Of a stretch of DNA of 52,587 nucleotides, positions 34,210 to 41,039 are shown piece after piece (position 1 is the first letter of the stretch; every line of letters starts with the position of its first letter). The DNA is from an uncultured archaeon (GTDB lineage Archaea > Thermoproteota > Bathyarchaeia > Bathyarchaeales > Bathycorpusculaceae). The notes beneath the pieces are model-generated. The model searched no databases and was not told the origin of the DNA. It was given only the letters and a program-made list of their open reading frames with translations. A program made the translations under genes and the position numbers. The stretch spans positions 1-52,587 of the forward strand of contig CALJDG010000012.1 of assembly GCA_938023865.1 (NCBI GenBank). The letters run 5' to 3'.

Positions 34210-34962
34210 TCACGCTTTAAAGCTCTTTAAGCCTTCAACAATATCTGATACCTTGTCCCTAACCTGACCATTCTCGACAACATTACCAGTAACAATAATG
34301 TCCGCGCCTGCAGACGCTGCTGCCAGTGCCTGTGCCCTTGTTCTTATTCCACCTCCGACGATTAAAGGAACATCAATACTTTTCTTCACAACACCAATCA
34401 TTTCTTTAGGAACAGGCTTTTTAGCACCCGAACCTGCTTCAAGATAGATAAACCGCATGCCTAGATATTGCCCTGCTAAAGCGTGGGCAACGGCCAATTC
34501 TGGCTTGTCATATGGTATTGGCACAGCCTTTCCCACAATGCCGGCAGTGCCACCTTCACCAACAATGACATAACCCAGCGGAATTGGCTCGAGGCAATAC
34601 CGCTTGATTAAAGGCGCACCTAAAATCTGCGCACCTACAATGAAGTACGGGTCGAGAGAGTTTAAGAGAGACATGAACCATATGGCATCTGCGTAGCGGC
34701 TTATACTTGTGACATTGTTGGGGAATAAGATTACCGGAATGTCTACAGCCCGCTTAACGGTCTTAACAACATCATCCAAGTGCTTAGCAGAAATAAAGGT
34801 GGAGCCACCTATCATAATTGCCGACGTCCCGCTGACTCTTGCTCTTCTGGCGATTGCTGAAGCCTGGGAAGGCGTGACTTTTTCGGGGTCGATTAGGGTT
34901 ATATGAATTGAACCTTCCGATCTGATTTTATCGAGCAAATATTTTTCAACAGCTCCTATCAA
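34210..34962 (-). CDS. Geranylgeranylglyceryl phosphate synthase
   Basis: This enzyme joins sn-glycerol-1-phosphate to geranylgeranyl diphosphate, the committed step of archaeal ether lipids. The 250-residue TIM barrel starts GSIHITLIDPEKVTPSQA, continues with IMIGGSTFISAKHLDDVV, VILFPNNVTSISRYADAIWF and PLGYVIVGEGGTAGIVGK, and ends with the phosphate loop LIVGGGIRTRAQALAAASAGADIIVTGN. This is the crenarchaeal/bacterial PcrB-like group of GGGP synthases. The start is TTG at 34962. It is followed by polC and preceded by the elf1 gene, all on the minus strand. Confidence 0.93.
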   Translation of the reverse strand: MIGAVEKYLLDKIRSEGSIHITLIDPEKVTPSQASAIARRARVSGTSAIMIGGSTFISAKHLDDVVKTVKRAVDIPVILFPNNVTSISRYADAIWFMSLLNSLDPYFIVGAQILGAPLIKRYCLEPIPLGYVIVGEGGTAGIVGKAVPIPYDKPELAVAHALAGQYLGMRFIYLEAGSGAKKPVPKEMIGVVKKSIDVPLIVGGGIRTRAQALAAASAGADIIVTGNVVENGQVRDKVSDIVEGLKSFKA

Positions 34963-35004
34963 GGGTTATCCATCCTTTCACGCTGTTTCCTTGACCTCCG
35001 GGGG

Positions 35005-35247
35005 TTATAATCTTCTAGCATCAGTGTAAATTTTGTCAGTAAACATGCAGTATATGTCTATCTCGCCAAGAGCACCCTTAACTGGAAACTCCTCCTTAGC
35101 CCCGCAGCTGCCGCAGCTTACAACTGCTCTTCCTTCATCCCGAAACATTTCTACACGAACTGACGCCTTTCCACACATAGGGCATGAAAAGAATTTTGGC
35201 AAACGCTTCTTTGGAATGCGGACAACCTTCCGCCTTCTACGCCCCAT
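35005..35247 (-). CDS. Elf1-like transcription elongation zinc-ribbon protein
   Basis: This 80-residue protein matches archaeal homologues of eukaryotic Elf1/Elof1, which travels with elongating RNA polymerase through chromatin. It has the basic N-terminus MGRRRRKVVRIPKKRLPKF, a four-cysteine ribbon CPMCGKASVRVEM ... CGSCGAKEEFP, and a C-terminal DIYCMFTDKIYTDARRL. It is found in TACK and Asgard archaea. It lies 42 nt upstream of the GGGP synthase gene. Confidence 0.85.
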   Translation of the reverse strand: MGRRRRKVVRIPKKRLPKFFSCPMCGKASVRVEMFRDEGRAVVSCGSCGAKEEFPVKGALGEIDIYCMFTDKIYTDARRL

Positions 35248-35350
35248 ACATCAATCCTTCAACGCACAGTGTTTAAGGTACACCTATTCATTATCCCATC
35301 TTCGTCCTTAAATACTTGCCTCATCCCATAAACATTGAGGATGCAAAACT

Positions 35351-36190
35351 TTGAAACTAACACCATCAGTTTTGGAACTAGACTGGACGGAAGTGCAAGA
35401 AAAAATACAGCGTTTCATAAAGGACTATGTAGAAAAGGCGAGGGCTAATGGCATAGTTTTAGGACTTTCAGGAGGCATAGATAGCAGCACAGTGGCGGCA
35501 CTATCCGCAAAAGCCGTTGGAGGAAACAAGGTTTTGGGGCTCTTGCTCCCAGAGAAGGAAACATATAACCCAAGAGACATGGAGCACGCGAAGCTTGTAG
35601 CAGAAAAATTCAGACTGAAAACAGAAACTATAGACATAACGCCAGCATTGGAGACGCTTAAAAAAACAATACCAATTTTTGATGCTGAAGATAAGCTCTC
35701 CAAGGGCAACTTGAAAGCACGAACGCGAATGCTCTACATTTACTATTATGCCAACAAATTGAACTTAATAGTGTGCGGAAGTTCGGACAAATCAGAAACA
35801 ATGATGGGGTACTTCACAAAATGGGGGGACATTGCAGCAGATATATCCCCCATAATGGACCTCTACAAAACTCAGGTAAGAGAACTGGCAAGTCACATGG
35901 GTATACCAAAAGAACTTGTGGAAAAACCGCCATCTCCAGCCTTGTGGCCTGGCCAGACAGCAGAAGAGGAACTGGGAATAAAATATGAGTTATTAGACCT
36001 TATTCTATACGGACTCGAGCATTTCATGAAAACTGAGGAAATAGCAAAGCAGCTGGGCCTAGAAAAAGAGTTGGTGGAGAGGGTGGAGGAGCGATGGCGA
36101 AAAACGGAACATAAAAGAAGGACGCCATTGACAACGAAACTTCAATATAGGACTGTTGGGTTTGACTTTAGAATGCCATCTACACGATAA
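35351..36190 (+). CDS. nadE: NAD synthetase
   Basis: The enzyme amidates deamido-NAD to NAD with ATP. The 279-residue protein has the N-type ATP-pyrophosphatase loop LGLSGGIDSSTVAALSAKA, the magnesium/substrate region LIVCGSSDKSETMMGYFTKWGD and PPSPALWPGQTAEEELG near residue 195. No glutaminase domain is fused, but a nitrilase-family gene follows 12 nt downstream and may supply ammonia (inference). The start is TTG 35351 after GAGG. Confidence 0.95.
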   Translation: MKLTPSVLELDWTEVQEKIQRFIKDYVEKARANGIVLGLSGGIDSSTVAALSAKAVGGNKVLGLLLPEKETYNPRDMEHAKLVAEKFRLKTETIDITPALETLKKTIPIFDAEDKLSKGNLKARTRMLYIYYYANKLNLIVCGSSDKSETMMGYFTKWGDIAADISPIMDLYKTQVRELASHMGIPKELVEKPPSPALWPGQTAEEELGIKYELLDLILYGLEHFMKTEEIAKQLGLEKELVERVEERWRKTEHKRRTPLTTKLQYRTVGFDFRMPSTR

Positions 36191-36202
36191 GGAAGGAAAA
36201 AT

Positions 36203-37036
36203 GTGAAGGAAAAATTCTTGGTCGCCTTAGCCCAGATAAGCTGCAAAAGGGGAGACAAAAAGGCAAACATAAGAAAAATCGAAGAATACACCGCGAAAGC
36301 AAAACAGCAAGGCGCAGAACTAGTTATTTTTCCTGAACTTTCATTAACAGGGTACACGGTAAGAGATGAACTTTTTGATTTAGCCGAAACAGTCCCTGGA
36401 CCATCAACAAACGCTGTAATAAAAATTGCGAAAAAGCATGATACCTACATCGTGTTTGGGATGCCGGAACTCAGTGAAAAGACGCAAGCAACAATCTATA
36501 ACTCAGCGATTCTCGTTGGACCTGAAGGCTACGCAGGAAAATATAGAAAAATGCACTTACCAACCCACAGCGTTTTTGAAGAGAAGAGATATTTTAGACC
36601 AGGACACCATGCCGGTGTATTTAACACGGACATCGGAAAAATTGGTCTAATCATATGCTACGACATCTTCTTCCCAGAAATTTGTCGTCTAACACGCCTA
36701 GAAGGCGCACGGATGATGGTTTGCATTTCAGCCTCACCGACCGTTCGAAAATCATTTTTTGAGACTTTAACGGTTGCAAGGGCCATTGAGAACGCAGCTT
36801 TTCTGGCCTATGTTAACCTTGTGGGCATAGAAGACGGGTTACAATTCTGGGGTGGAAGTAGACTAATAGCCCCAAACGGGAAAATGATCGCCAAGGCAAA
36901 ATATGATGAAGAAGATCTTGTGGTCGGCGAGGTGAACTATGCTGATATAAAACCTGTGGAAACCTTTGTTCCAACATTGAAAGATTTGCGTCCGGAACTC
37001 TTCGGCGAATTAAAGGAAAAAGCGGAACAGCTCTAA
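36203..37036 (+). CDS. Carbon-nitrogen hydrolase (nitrilase superfamily), next to nadE
   Basis: The 277-residue enzyme carries the full nitrilase triad: E45 (FPELSLTGY), K116 (KYRKMHLP) and C152 (IICYDIFFPE). The close operon with nadE suggests an amidase that releases ammonia for NAD synthetase, as the fused glutaminase domain does in bacterial and eukaryotic enzymes. That link is an inference; other substrates such as omega-amides are possible. GTG start at 36203 with GGAAGG upstream. Its TAA overlaps the stop of the convergent aminotransferase gene by 4 nt. Confidence 0.87.
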   Translation: MKEKFLVALAQISCKRGDKKANIRKIEEYTAKAKQQGAELVIFPELSLTGYTVRDELFDLAETVPGPSTNAVIKIAKKHDTYIVFGMPELSEKTQATIYNSAILVGPEGYAGKYRKMHLPTHSVFEEKRYFRPGHHAGVFNTDIGKIGLIICYDIFFPEICRLTRLEGARMMVCISASPTVRKSFFETLTVARAIENAAFLAYVNLVGIEDGLQFWGGSRLIAPNGKMIAKAKYDEEDLVVGEVNYADIKPVETFVPTLKDLRPELFGELKEKAEQL

Positions 37037-38208
37037 AGGCAGCCTTTAAGCCTTTTTATAGCCTTCTCTATCCGGTTAAATGCCTCTTCTAACTGTTCAT
37101 AAGCTGCGGCGTAAGAAATCCTAACGTACCCTTCACCGTAGGAGCCGAAGGCCGAGCCCGGAACAGTGGCAACACGCACTTTTTTAAGTAGTAGTTGGGT
37201 AAACTCCTCTGAAGACATATTAAAGGCCCTTATATTCGGGAAAATGTAAAAGGCACCTTTGGGAAGAACACATCTAAATCCCTCAATTTCGTTTAACCTC
37301 TTAAAAGCAAATAGTCTTCGTTTATCAAATTCGGCTACCATCTCCTTAACAAAGTCTTGTGGTCCCTTCAAGGCGGCTAAAGCAGCATACTGAGCAAAAG
37401 TGTCTACGCATGCAACAAGATACTGGTGGCAAAGCCATAGTGGTGCTATCAGTTCTTTAGGACCGTAAACGCATCCAATCCTTAAGCCCGTCATAGCATA
37501 AGTTTTGGAAAAAGAGTTCACAATTAGAGTACGTTCCCGCATTTCTGGTAAAGCCGCTAGGCATCTGTGTCTTTCTCCATCGTAGACTATCTTTTCATAG
37601 ACCTCGTCTGAGATCACAATCAAATCACGCTCAGCAGCGATCTTAGCTATCGCTTTAAGTTCATCATACGCAAGGACTGCCCCTGTTGGGTTGTTTGGGT
37701 AATTCAGGATCATCACACGTGATTTTCTGGTGATAAGTGACGTCACATCATCAATAGAGGGTTTAAACCCGTTCTCCTCTAAAATAGGAATTGAAACGGG
37801 AATTCCGCCCGCAACCCTAACACTTGGCTCATAACAAACAAAGCCTGGATTAGGGATTAACACTTCATCGCCTGGATTAACTAGCGCCATCAAAGCAAGA
37901 AAAATCGCCTCGGTCCCACCGACCGTGATTAACACCTCAGAGTCTGGATCGTATTGAAGACCGTACTCCTTACGGGCCTTCTCAACTAAAGCTTCTCTAA
38001 GTTCCGCAACGCCATTAGTTGGAGCATAATGCGTTTTACCCGCTAATGCAGCTTTACAGCCCTCCTCTAAGGCATGTATTGGTGGGGTAAAGTCTGGCTC
38101 TCCAACACTTAAATTAATCATATTGGGTATTTCTTGTGCCAAAGCAAAAAACCGGCGAATTCCAGAGGGCTTTATGTTTTTTAGGCGTTCAGAAGCCTTA
38201 AATTGCAA
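37033..38208 (-). CDS. Class-I PLP-dependent aminotransferase
   Basis: The 391-residue enzyme belongs to the aspartate-aminotransferase fold I, Igamma-like archaeal group. It has NLSVGEPDFTPPIHALE near residue 35, THYAPTNGVAELREAL, the aspartate in LIVISDEVYEKIVYDG, and the Schiff-base lysine in VNSFSKTYAMTGLRIG. The conserved arginine is in EGYVRISYAA. The amino-donor specificity (aspartate, aromatic, alanine) cannot be read from sequence. A GC-palindrome lies about 30 bp before the start and may be an operator. Confidence 0.9.
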   Translation of the reverse strand: MQFKASERLKNIKPSGIRRFFALAQEIPNMINLSVGEPDFTPPIHALEEGCKAALAGKTHYAPTNGVAELREALVEKARKEYGLQYDPDSEVLITVGGTEAIFLALMALVNPGDEVLIPNPGFVCYEPSVRVAGGIPVSIPILEENGFKPSIDDVTSLITRKSRVMILNYPNNPTGAVLAYDELKAIAKIAAERDLIVISDEVYEKIVYDGERHRCLAALPEMRERTLIVNSFSKTYAMTGLRIGCVYGPKELIAPLWLCHQYLVACVDTFAQYAALAALKGPQDFVKEMVAEFDKRRLFAFKRLNEIEGFRCVLPKGAFYIFPNIRAFNMSSEEFTQLLLKKVRVATVPGSAFGSYGEGYVRISYAAAYEQLEEAFNRIEKAIKRLKGCL

Positions 38209-38235
38209 TGCTGAGCGCTCTCCTTATCACGCGCT

Positions 38236-38252
38236 ATACACTCGCGAGTATA
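38236..38252. promoter_or_regulatory. Palindrome upstream of the class-I aminotransferase
   Basis: ACTCGCGAGT (38240-38249) is a perfect 10-bp palindrome flanked by TATAC and ATA, so the symmetry extends imperfectly to both sides. It lies about 30 bp upstream of the aminotransferase start, where the core promoter should be. It looks like a repressor site; this is an inference. Confidence 0.35.
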
Positions 38253-38360
38253 AGGGTTGCTTCTTAAATGTATATTTTTTCATGTTAAACAAAATCTTTT
38301 TAGATGGCCAGTATACAAAAGTGTATTCAACAAGCATAACCCATAGGAGGAAAAACATGA

Positions 38361-38837
38361 ATGTTAAAAAATAGTGTTCACTTATGGCTAAAAAAGTCTT
38401 TAGAAGACCCCATAGTCAAAATACTGACAAAAAACAGCCATTTAACTAAAACACAGCTAGAAACACTACTCATAGACGTTTTAGCCGAAAATATTGCAGG
38501 TAAACCACTAAAATATGATGAAAAAGCCAGATTACGACTAACAAAGGCGAAAATAAGCCGTGGAGCTTTCAACAGAACTTTAAGGCAAGCGCAGGGAAAC
38601 GTAATAAAAGCTATCTATACTGTGCTGCTCTTAGGGTATTTAGGGATCTTCGAAAGCACAGTTCTCGATCAGTATATTGAAATATCAAACAAACTGCAAG
38701 AATACATAGAAGCCCACAAAAGTTTATCAAAAAAAGCTGACCAATCAGGGGAGCAAATAAAATTCCTGAAAATGCTAAGAGAAGAGCTTGAAAGCAGTCT
38801 AAGAACCCTTTCAAATCCATCCGAAGGCCTCTCGTGA
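38361..38837 (+). CDS. Conserved-looking hypothetical protein, probably helical
   Basis: I do not recognise this 158-residue protein. It is charged and mostly helical by eye. A central stretch (about residues 65-105), KISRGAFNRTLRQAQGNVIK followed by AIYTVLLLGYLGIFE, has the look of a DNA- or RNA-binding helical unit with a hydrophobic core. The C-terminal third (LDQYIEISNKLQEYIEAHKSLSKKADQSGEQ) is likely coiled coil. ATG 38361 is preceded by AGGAGG about 10 nt upstream. It lies in the replication/regulator region left of the predicted origin. Confidence 0.6.
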   Translation: MLKNSVHLWLKKSLEDPIVKILTKNSHLTKTQLETLLIDVLAENIAGKPLKYDEKARLRLTKAKISRGAFNRTLRQAQGNVIKAIYTVLLLGYLGIFESTVLDQYIEISNKLQEYIEAHKSLSKKADQSGEQIKFLKMLREELESSLRTLSNPSEGLS

Positions 38838-38961
38838 CATCACAAATCACAATAAATTTCGTAAAGCCTCTGCGTAAGCAAGGAAGCATTAAAAATAGGC
38901 TAAAATAATCAAGGAGTCAAAATTTGTTGTCTCTCTGAAGGTCAGGCGATTTTTTATTTTA

Positions 38962-39059
38962 CATGTGACATGTGATATCATATATTTGTGCTCAGAACCA
39001 TAAACTTTAAATGGCTTTTATGGTTTAAACTGTGATGTGTGATGTAACGTGATAAGTTC
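38962..39059 (+). promoter_or_regulatory. TGTGA-repeat and inverted-repeat region before the membrane-bound regulator
   Basis: The 100 bp before the next gene contain TGTGACATGTGATATCA, TGTGATGTGTGATGTAACGTG and further GTGATA/TTCACA half-sites, and between them an inverted repeat AACCATAAA ... TTTATGGTT (about 38997-39028). The clustering of TGTGA half-sites suggests a regulator-binding region, perhaps for autoregulation. Inference from repetition only. Confidence 0.4.
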
Positions 39060-39094
39060 ACAGAATGCTACTAAAAGATCACGGGTGGAATTAC

Positions 39095-39808
39095 ATGGTT
39101 GACCTTTTAATCATTGTCGCATTTATTTTCTTGGTTACGGCTTTTAGTGCTGCTTTTGGGTATTACAAGGCCGTTGTTAAAATCAGAAAGGAATATGAAA
39201 TGGCGAAGGAGGCTTTTAACACTATAATCTTGAGTTTTAGCAGGGAGCTTAGGCGTGCAACAGAGTGCTTACAAGCTATTTCTTATAAGGTCGAAGCTAA
39301 CTCTGCTAAAAGTGGCGATGCGTTAAAAACCGTTAGAGAACTGCAGAATCGACTAAACCTTTTGGAAGGTGAAACAAGGGAGCTGCTTGAAGACAAGGAG
39401 CGAATGTCAATTCGGCTAAGCGCTATAGAAAAACAGTCCCGTGACATCACCGAAGCGCATAATGCGATTCTAGCCAGAGTTTCACTCATTGAGGAAAAAG
39501 CCCAAAAAGCGTCTTCCCTGCCCGAGTTTGGAGTTGAAACGGCTATACCCATAAAGAGGGAAAAAGCATTAGCCAAATTAACAGAAACAGAGTTAGCGGT
39601 CTTGGAGATGCTTGCTGCTGAAGGCCCTAAAACAGCTCCGGAGATTAAGGAAAGAGTCAGGCTTAGCAGAGAGCACACAGCTAGGCTTATGAAGAAGCTT
39701 TACGAGGAAGGCTATTTAGAAAGGGATTCAAGTAAAATCCCCTTTAAGTATAACGTGAAGAAGGAAATGGAGAAATTTTTAAAAAAACCAGAAACAGAGA
39801 CCGCCTAA
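39095..39808 (+). CDS. Membrane-anchored coiled-coil protein with C-terminal winged helix (MarR-like)
   Basis: The product (237 residues from ATG 39095, which follows GGTGG; ATG 39065 is an alternative) has one N-terminal transmembrane helix (LLIIVAFIFLVTAFSAAFGY). A long coiled coil follows (about residues 30-150, with LRRATECLQAISYKV and RLNLLEGETRELLEDKERM). The C-terminal winged helix is LTETELAVLEMLAAEGPKTA, then PEIKERVRLSREHTARLMKK and YEEGYLERD. This is the plan of a membrane-tethered transcription regulator. Its ligand and targets are unknown. It lies convergent to another winged-helix gene 9 nt away, next to the predicted origin. Confidence 0.72.
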   Translation: MVDLLIIVAFIFLVTAFSAAFGYYKAVVKIRKEYEMAKEAFNTIILSFSRELRRATECLQAISYKVEANSAKSGDALKTVRELQNRLNLLEGETRELLEDKERMSIRLSAIEKQSRDITEAHNAILARVSLIEEKAQKASSLPEFGVETAIPIKREKALAKLTETELAVLEMLAAEGPKTAPEIKERVRLSREHTARLMKKLYEEGYLERDSSKIPFKYNVKKEMEKFLKKPETETA

Positions 39809-39816
39809 GAAAATAA

Positions 39817-40263
39817 TTAGCTATCATTGGGTATGTAATGCTTTGTTATAGCCTGTGGAGGGCTGGGCGCCATTCTATATTTGAAACAGTTAGAAGCGCC
39901 AGCTTTAATGAGCATCCCTTTACTAGCCATCCTAGAAAGGTAAGTAGCCACTGTGCTGAGGCTTATAGGCTCTTTAAACTCTTGCTCGTAAGCTGCTTGA
40001 ACCTCTTTTGATGAAAACCAAACTATTGGAAAATGTTTCTGAAGGATAGCTATCAGCTTATTATATTTCGACTTTTCAGCAGCTGCAACATTGACCACTG
40101 GATTGGCTCCGCTTGATGTAACTCCGCCTAGCAATTCCATTAGCTCTAAGAGCCGAAGGGCTTTATCTCGTGTAATCCGCCCCTCAAAGGCTATACTATA
40201 CTTATTACCCTCATTGTCGAAAACTTCTATTCGCATTTTCTTAGCTAGCACTATTGTTGGCAC
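39817..40263 (-). CDS. Winged-helix DNA-binding protein of unknown function
   Basis: I do not recognise a named family. The 148-residue protein has an N-terminal beta region (MRIEVFDNEGNKYSIAFEGRI) that resembles domains found with archaeal regulators, then a helical segment (RDKALRLLELMELLGG). A winged helix at about residues 75-130 includes WFSSKEVQAAYEQEF and ISLSTVATYLSRMASKGMLI. It reads away from the predicted origin. Its promoter region carries several TTCACAA half-sites, so it could be autoregulated or origin-linked (inference). Confidence 0.62.
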   Translation of the reverse strand: MPTIVLAKKMRIEVFDNEGNKYSIAFEGRITRDKALRLLELMELLGGVTSSGANPVVNVAAAEKSKYNKLIAILQKHFPIVWFSSKEVQAAYEQEFKEPISLSTVATYLSRMASKGMLIKAGASNCFKYRMAPSPPQAITKHYIPNDS

Positions 40264-40274
40264 CGCAAATGCTT

Positions 40275-40632
40275 TTTCACAAGTTTTTGTGCTTCACAAA
40301 ATATAGCTATTGCGGTGAAGTTTGAAATTTAAAAAACAGTATTTTTAAGGTAAAAACGAAGAAGAAGCCAGTTTTCCAAAGATCCTAGATAACAAACTTC
40401 ACAAAAAAATTATCTGACTAAATGGGAAATATATTCACTTTGACTTTTAATCTCCAGAAGAAGAGAGGGGGTGTCTTTTTCGCAGAGAAGATACAAGAAA
40501 ATAGCAACATTGGGAAAAATTAAGGAGGAAAAACACCATAACCAAATAAACTTCACAAGAATTTAACACGGTGTGAATAACGATTAAGTTTCACTTACCC
40601 TTTGCGGAGGATACACTTTTTAGAACTGTGAA
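40275..40632. repeat. Cluster of TTCACA / TGTGAA half-sites
   Basis: TTCACAAG (40276), TTCACAAA (40293), GGTGAAGT (40314), AACTTCACAA (40396), TTCACTTT (40435), AACTTCACAA (40549), GTGTGAATAA (40571), TTTCACTTA (40589) and TGTGAACC (40626) are spaced over 360 bp in both orientations. The longer form AAACTTCAC occurs several times. They overlap the left half of the origin and the promoter of the winged-helix gene ending at 40263. They may be its operators or accessory origin repeats. Confidence 0.5.
40451..40475 (+). repeat. Origin-recognition-box-like element 1
   Basis: The element has CTCCAG, two bases (AA), GAAG, four bases (AGAG), GGGGTG. Same core and spacing as elements 2 and 3. Plus orientation, with the G-string toward orc1. 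Confidence 0.62.
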
Positions 40633-40679
40633 CCTTTTAAGCATCTGCATTAGTCTTCCATAGCTGGAGGAGAAGCGAA

Positions 40680-40705
40680 CCACCCCATTATTTCCGCTGG
40701 AAGAA
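40680..40705 (-). repeat. Origin-recognition-box-like element 2 (inverted)
   Basis: On the minus strand the element has TTCCAG, two bases (CG), GAAA, four bases (TAAT), GGGGTG. It is inverted relative to the elements on either side, a typical arrangement around an archaeal unwinding element. Confidence 0.68.
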
Positions 40706-40870
40706 TATATAAAAGTTAATTTTTGATTTTTCAGAGTTTGCGCGTCAAACATTTAAAATTAAAGTCTAAAAATTTCTACGTGAAGCTTTTTACTTTGCAA
40801 AATACCTTAACCTTTCAGAGTATTTTCTTTTCCTAAAGAAACAGACTTTTACCTTCCCAATTTTAGAGTT

Positions 40871-40894
40871 TTCCAGTCGAAAGCAAGGGGTGCC
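40871..40894 (+). repeat. Origin-recognition-box-like element 3
   Basis: The element has TTCCAG, two bases (TC), GAAA, four bases (GCAA), GGGGTG. It is the closest to the known ORB consensus and lies about 146 bp before the orc1 start. Confidence 0.7.
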
Positions 40895-41039
40895 CTTTTT
40901 TTCTGTTGCCAGATCGTTCAGTGTTTTTAGGATTTTTCTGTTGCTCGTTTACTTTTCTGTATGGCATACTTTATTTTAATACCTTGAAAGTAAAAGAGCA
41001 AATGCGCCTTGAAAAATTAAGTCGTAACAGGAGGAAGGA

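Larger units (their letters stand above)
40264..41039. other. Predicted replication origin region upstream of orc1/cdc6
   Basis: This 776-bp stretch has no convincing gene. It is AT-rich, lies directly upstream of orc1/cdc6, and contains three elements fitting YTCCAG-N2-GAAR-N4-GGGGTG (listed separately), two in plus and one in minus orientation. That closely resembles the archaeal origin recognition box (TTCCAG..GAAAC....GGGG). AT-only tracts at about 40718-40800 could be the unwinding element. Co-directional gene orientation on both sides supports an origin here. Prediction from sequence; not experimental. Confidence 0.75.
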
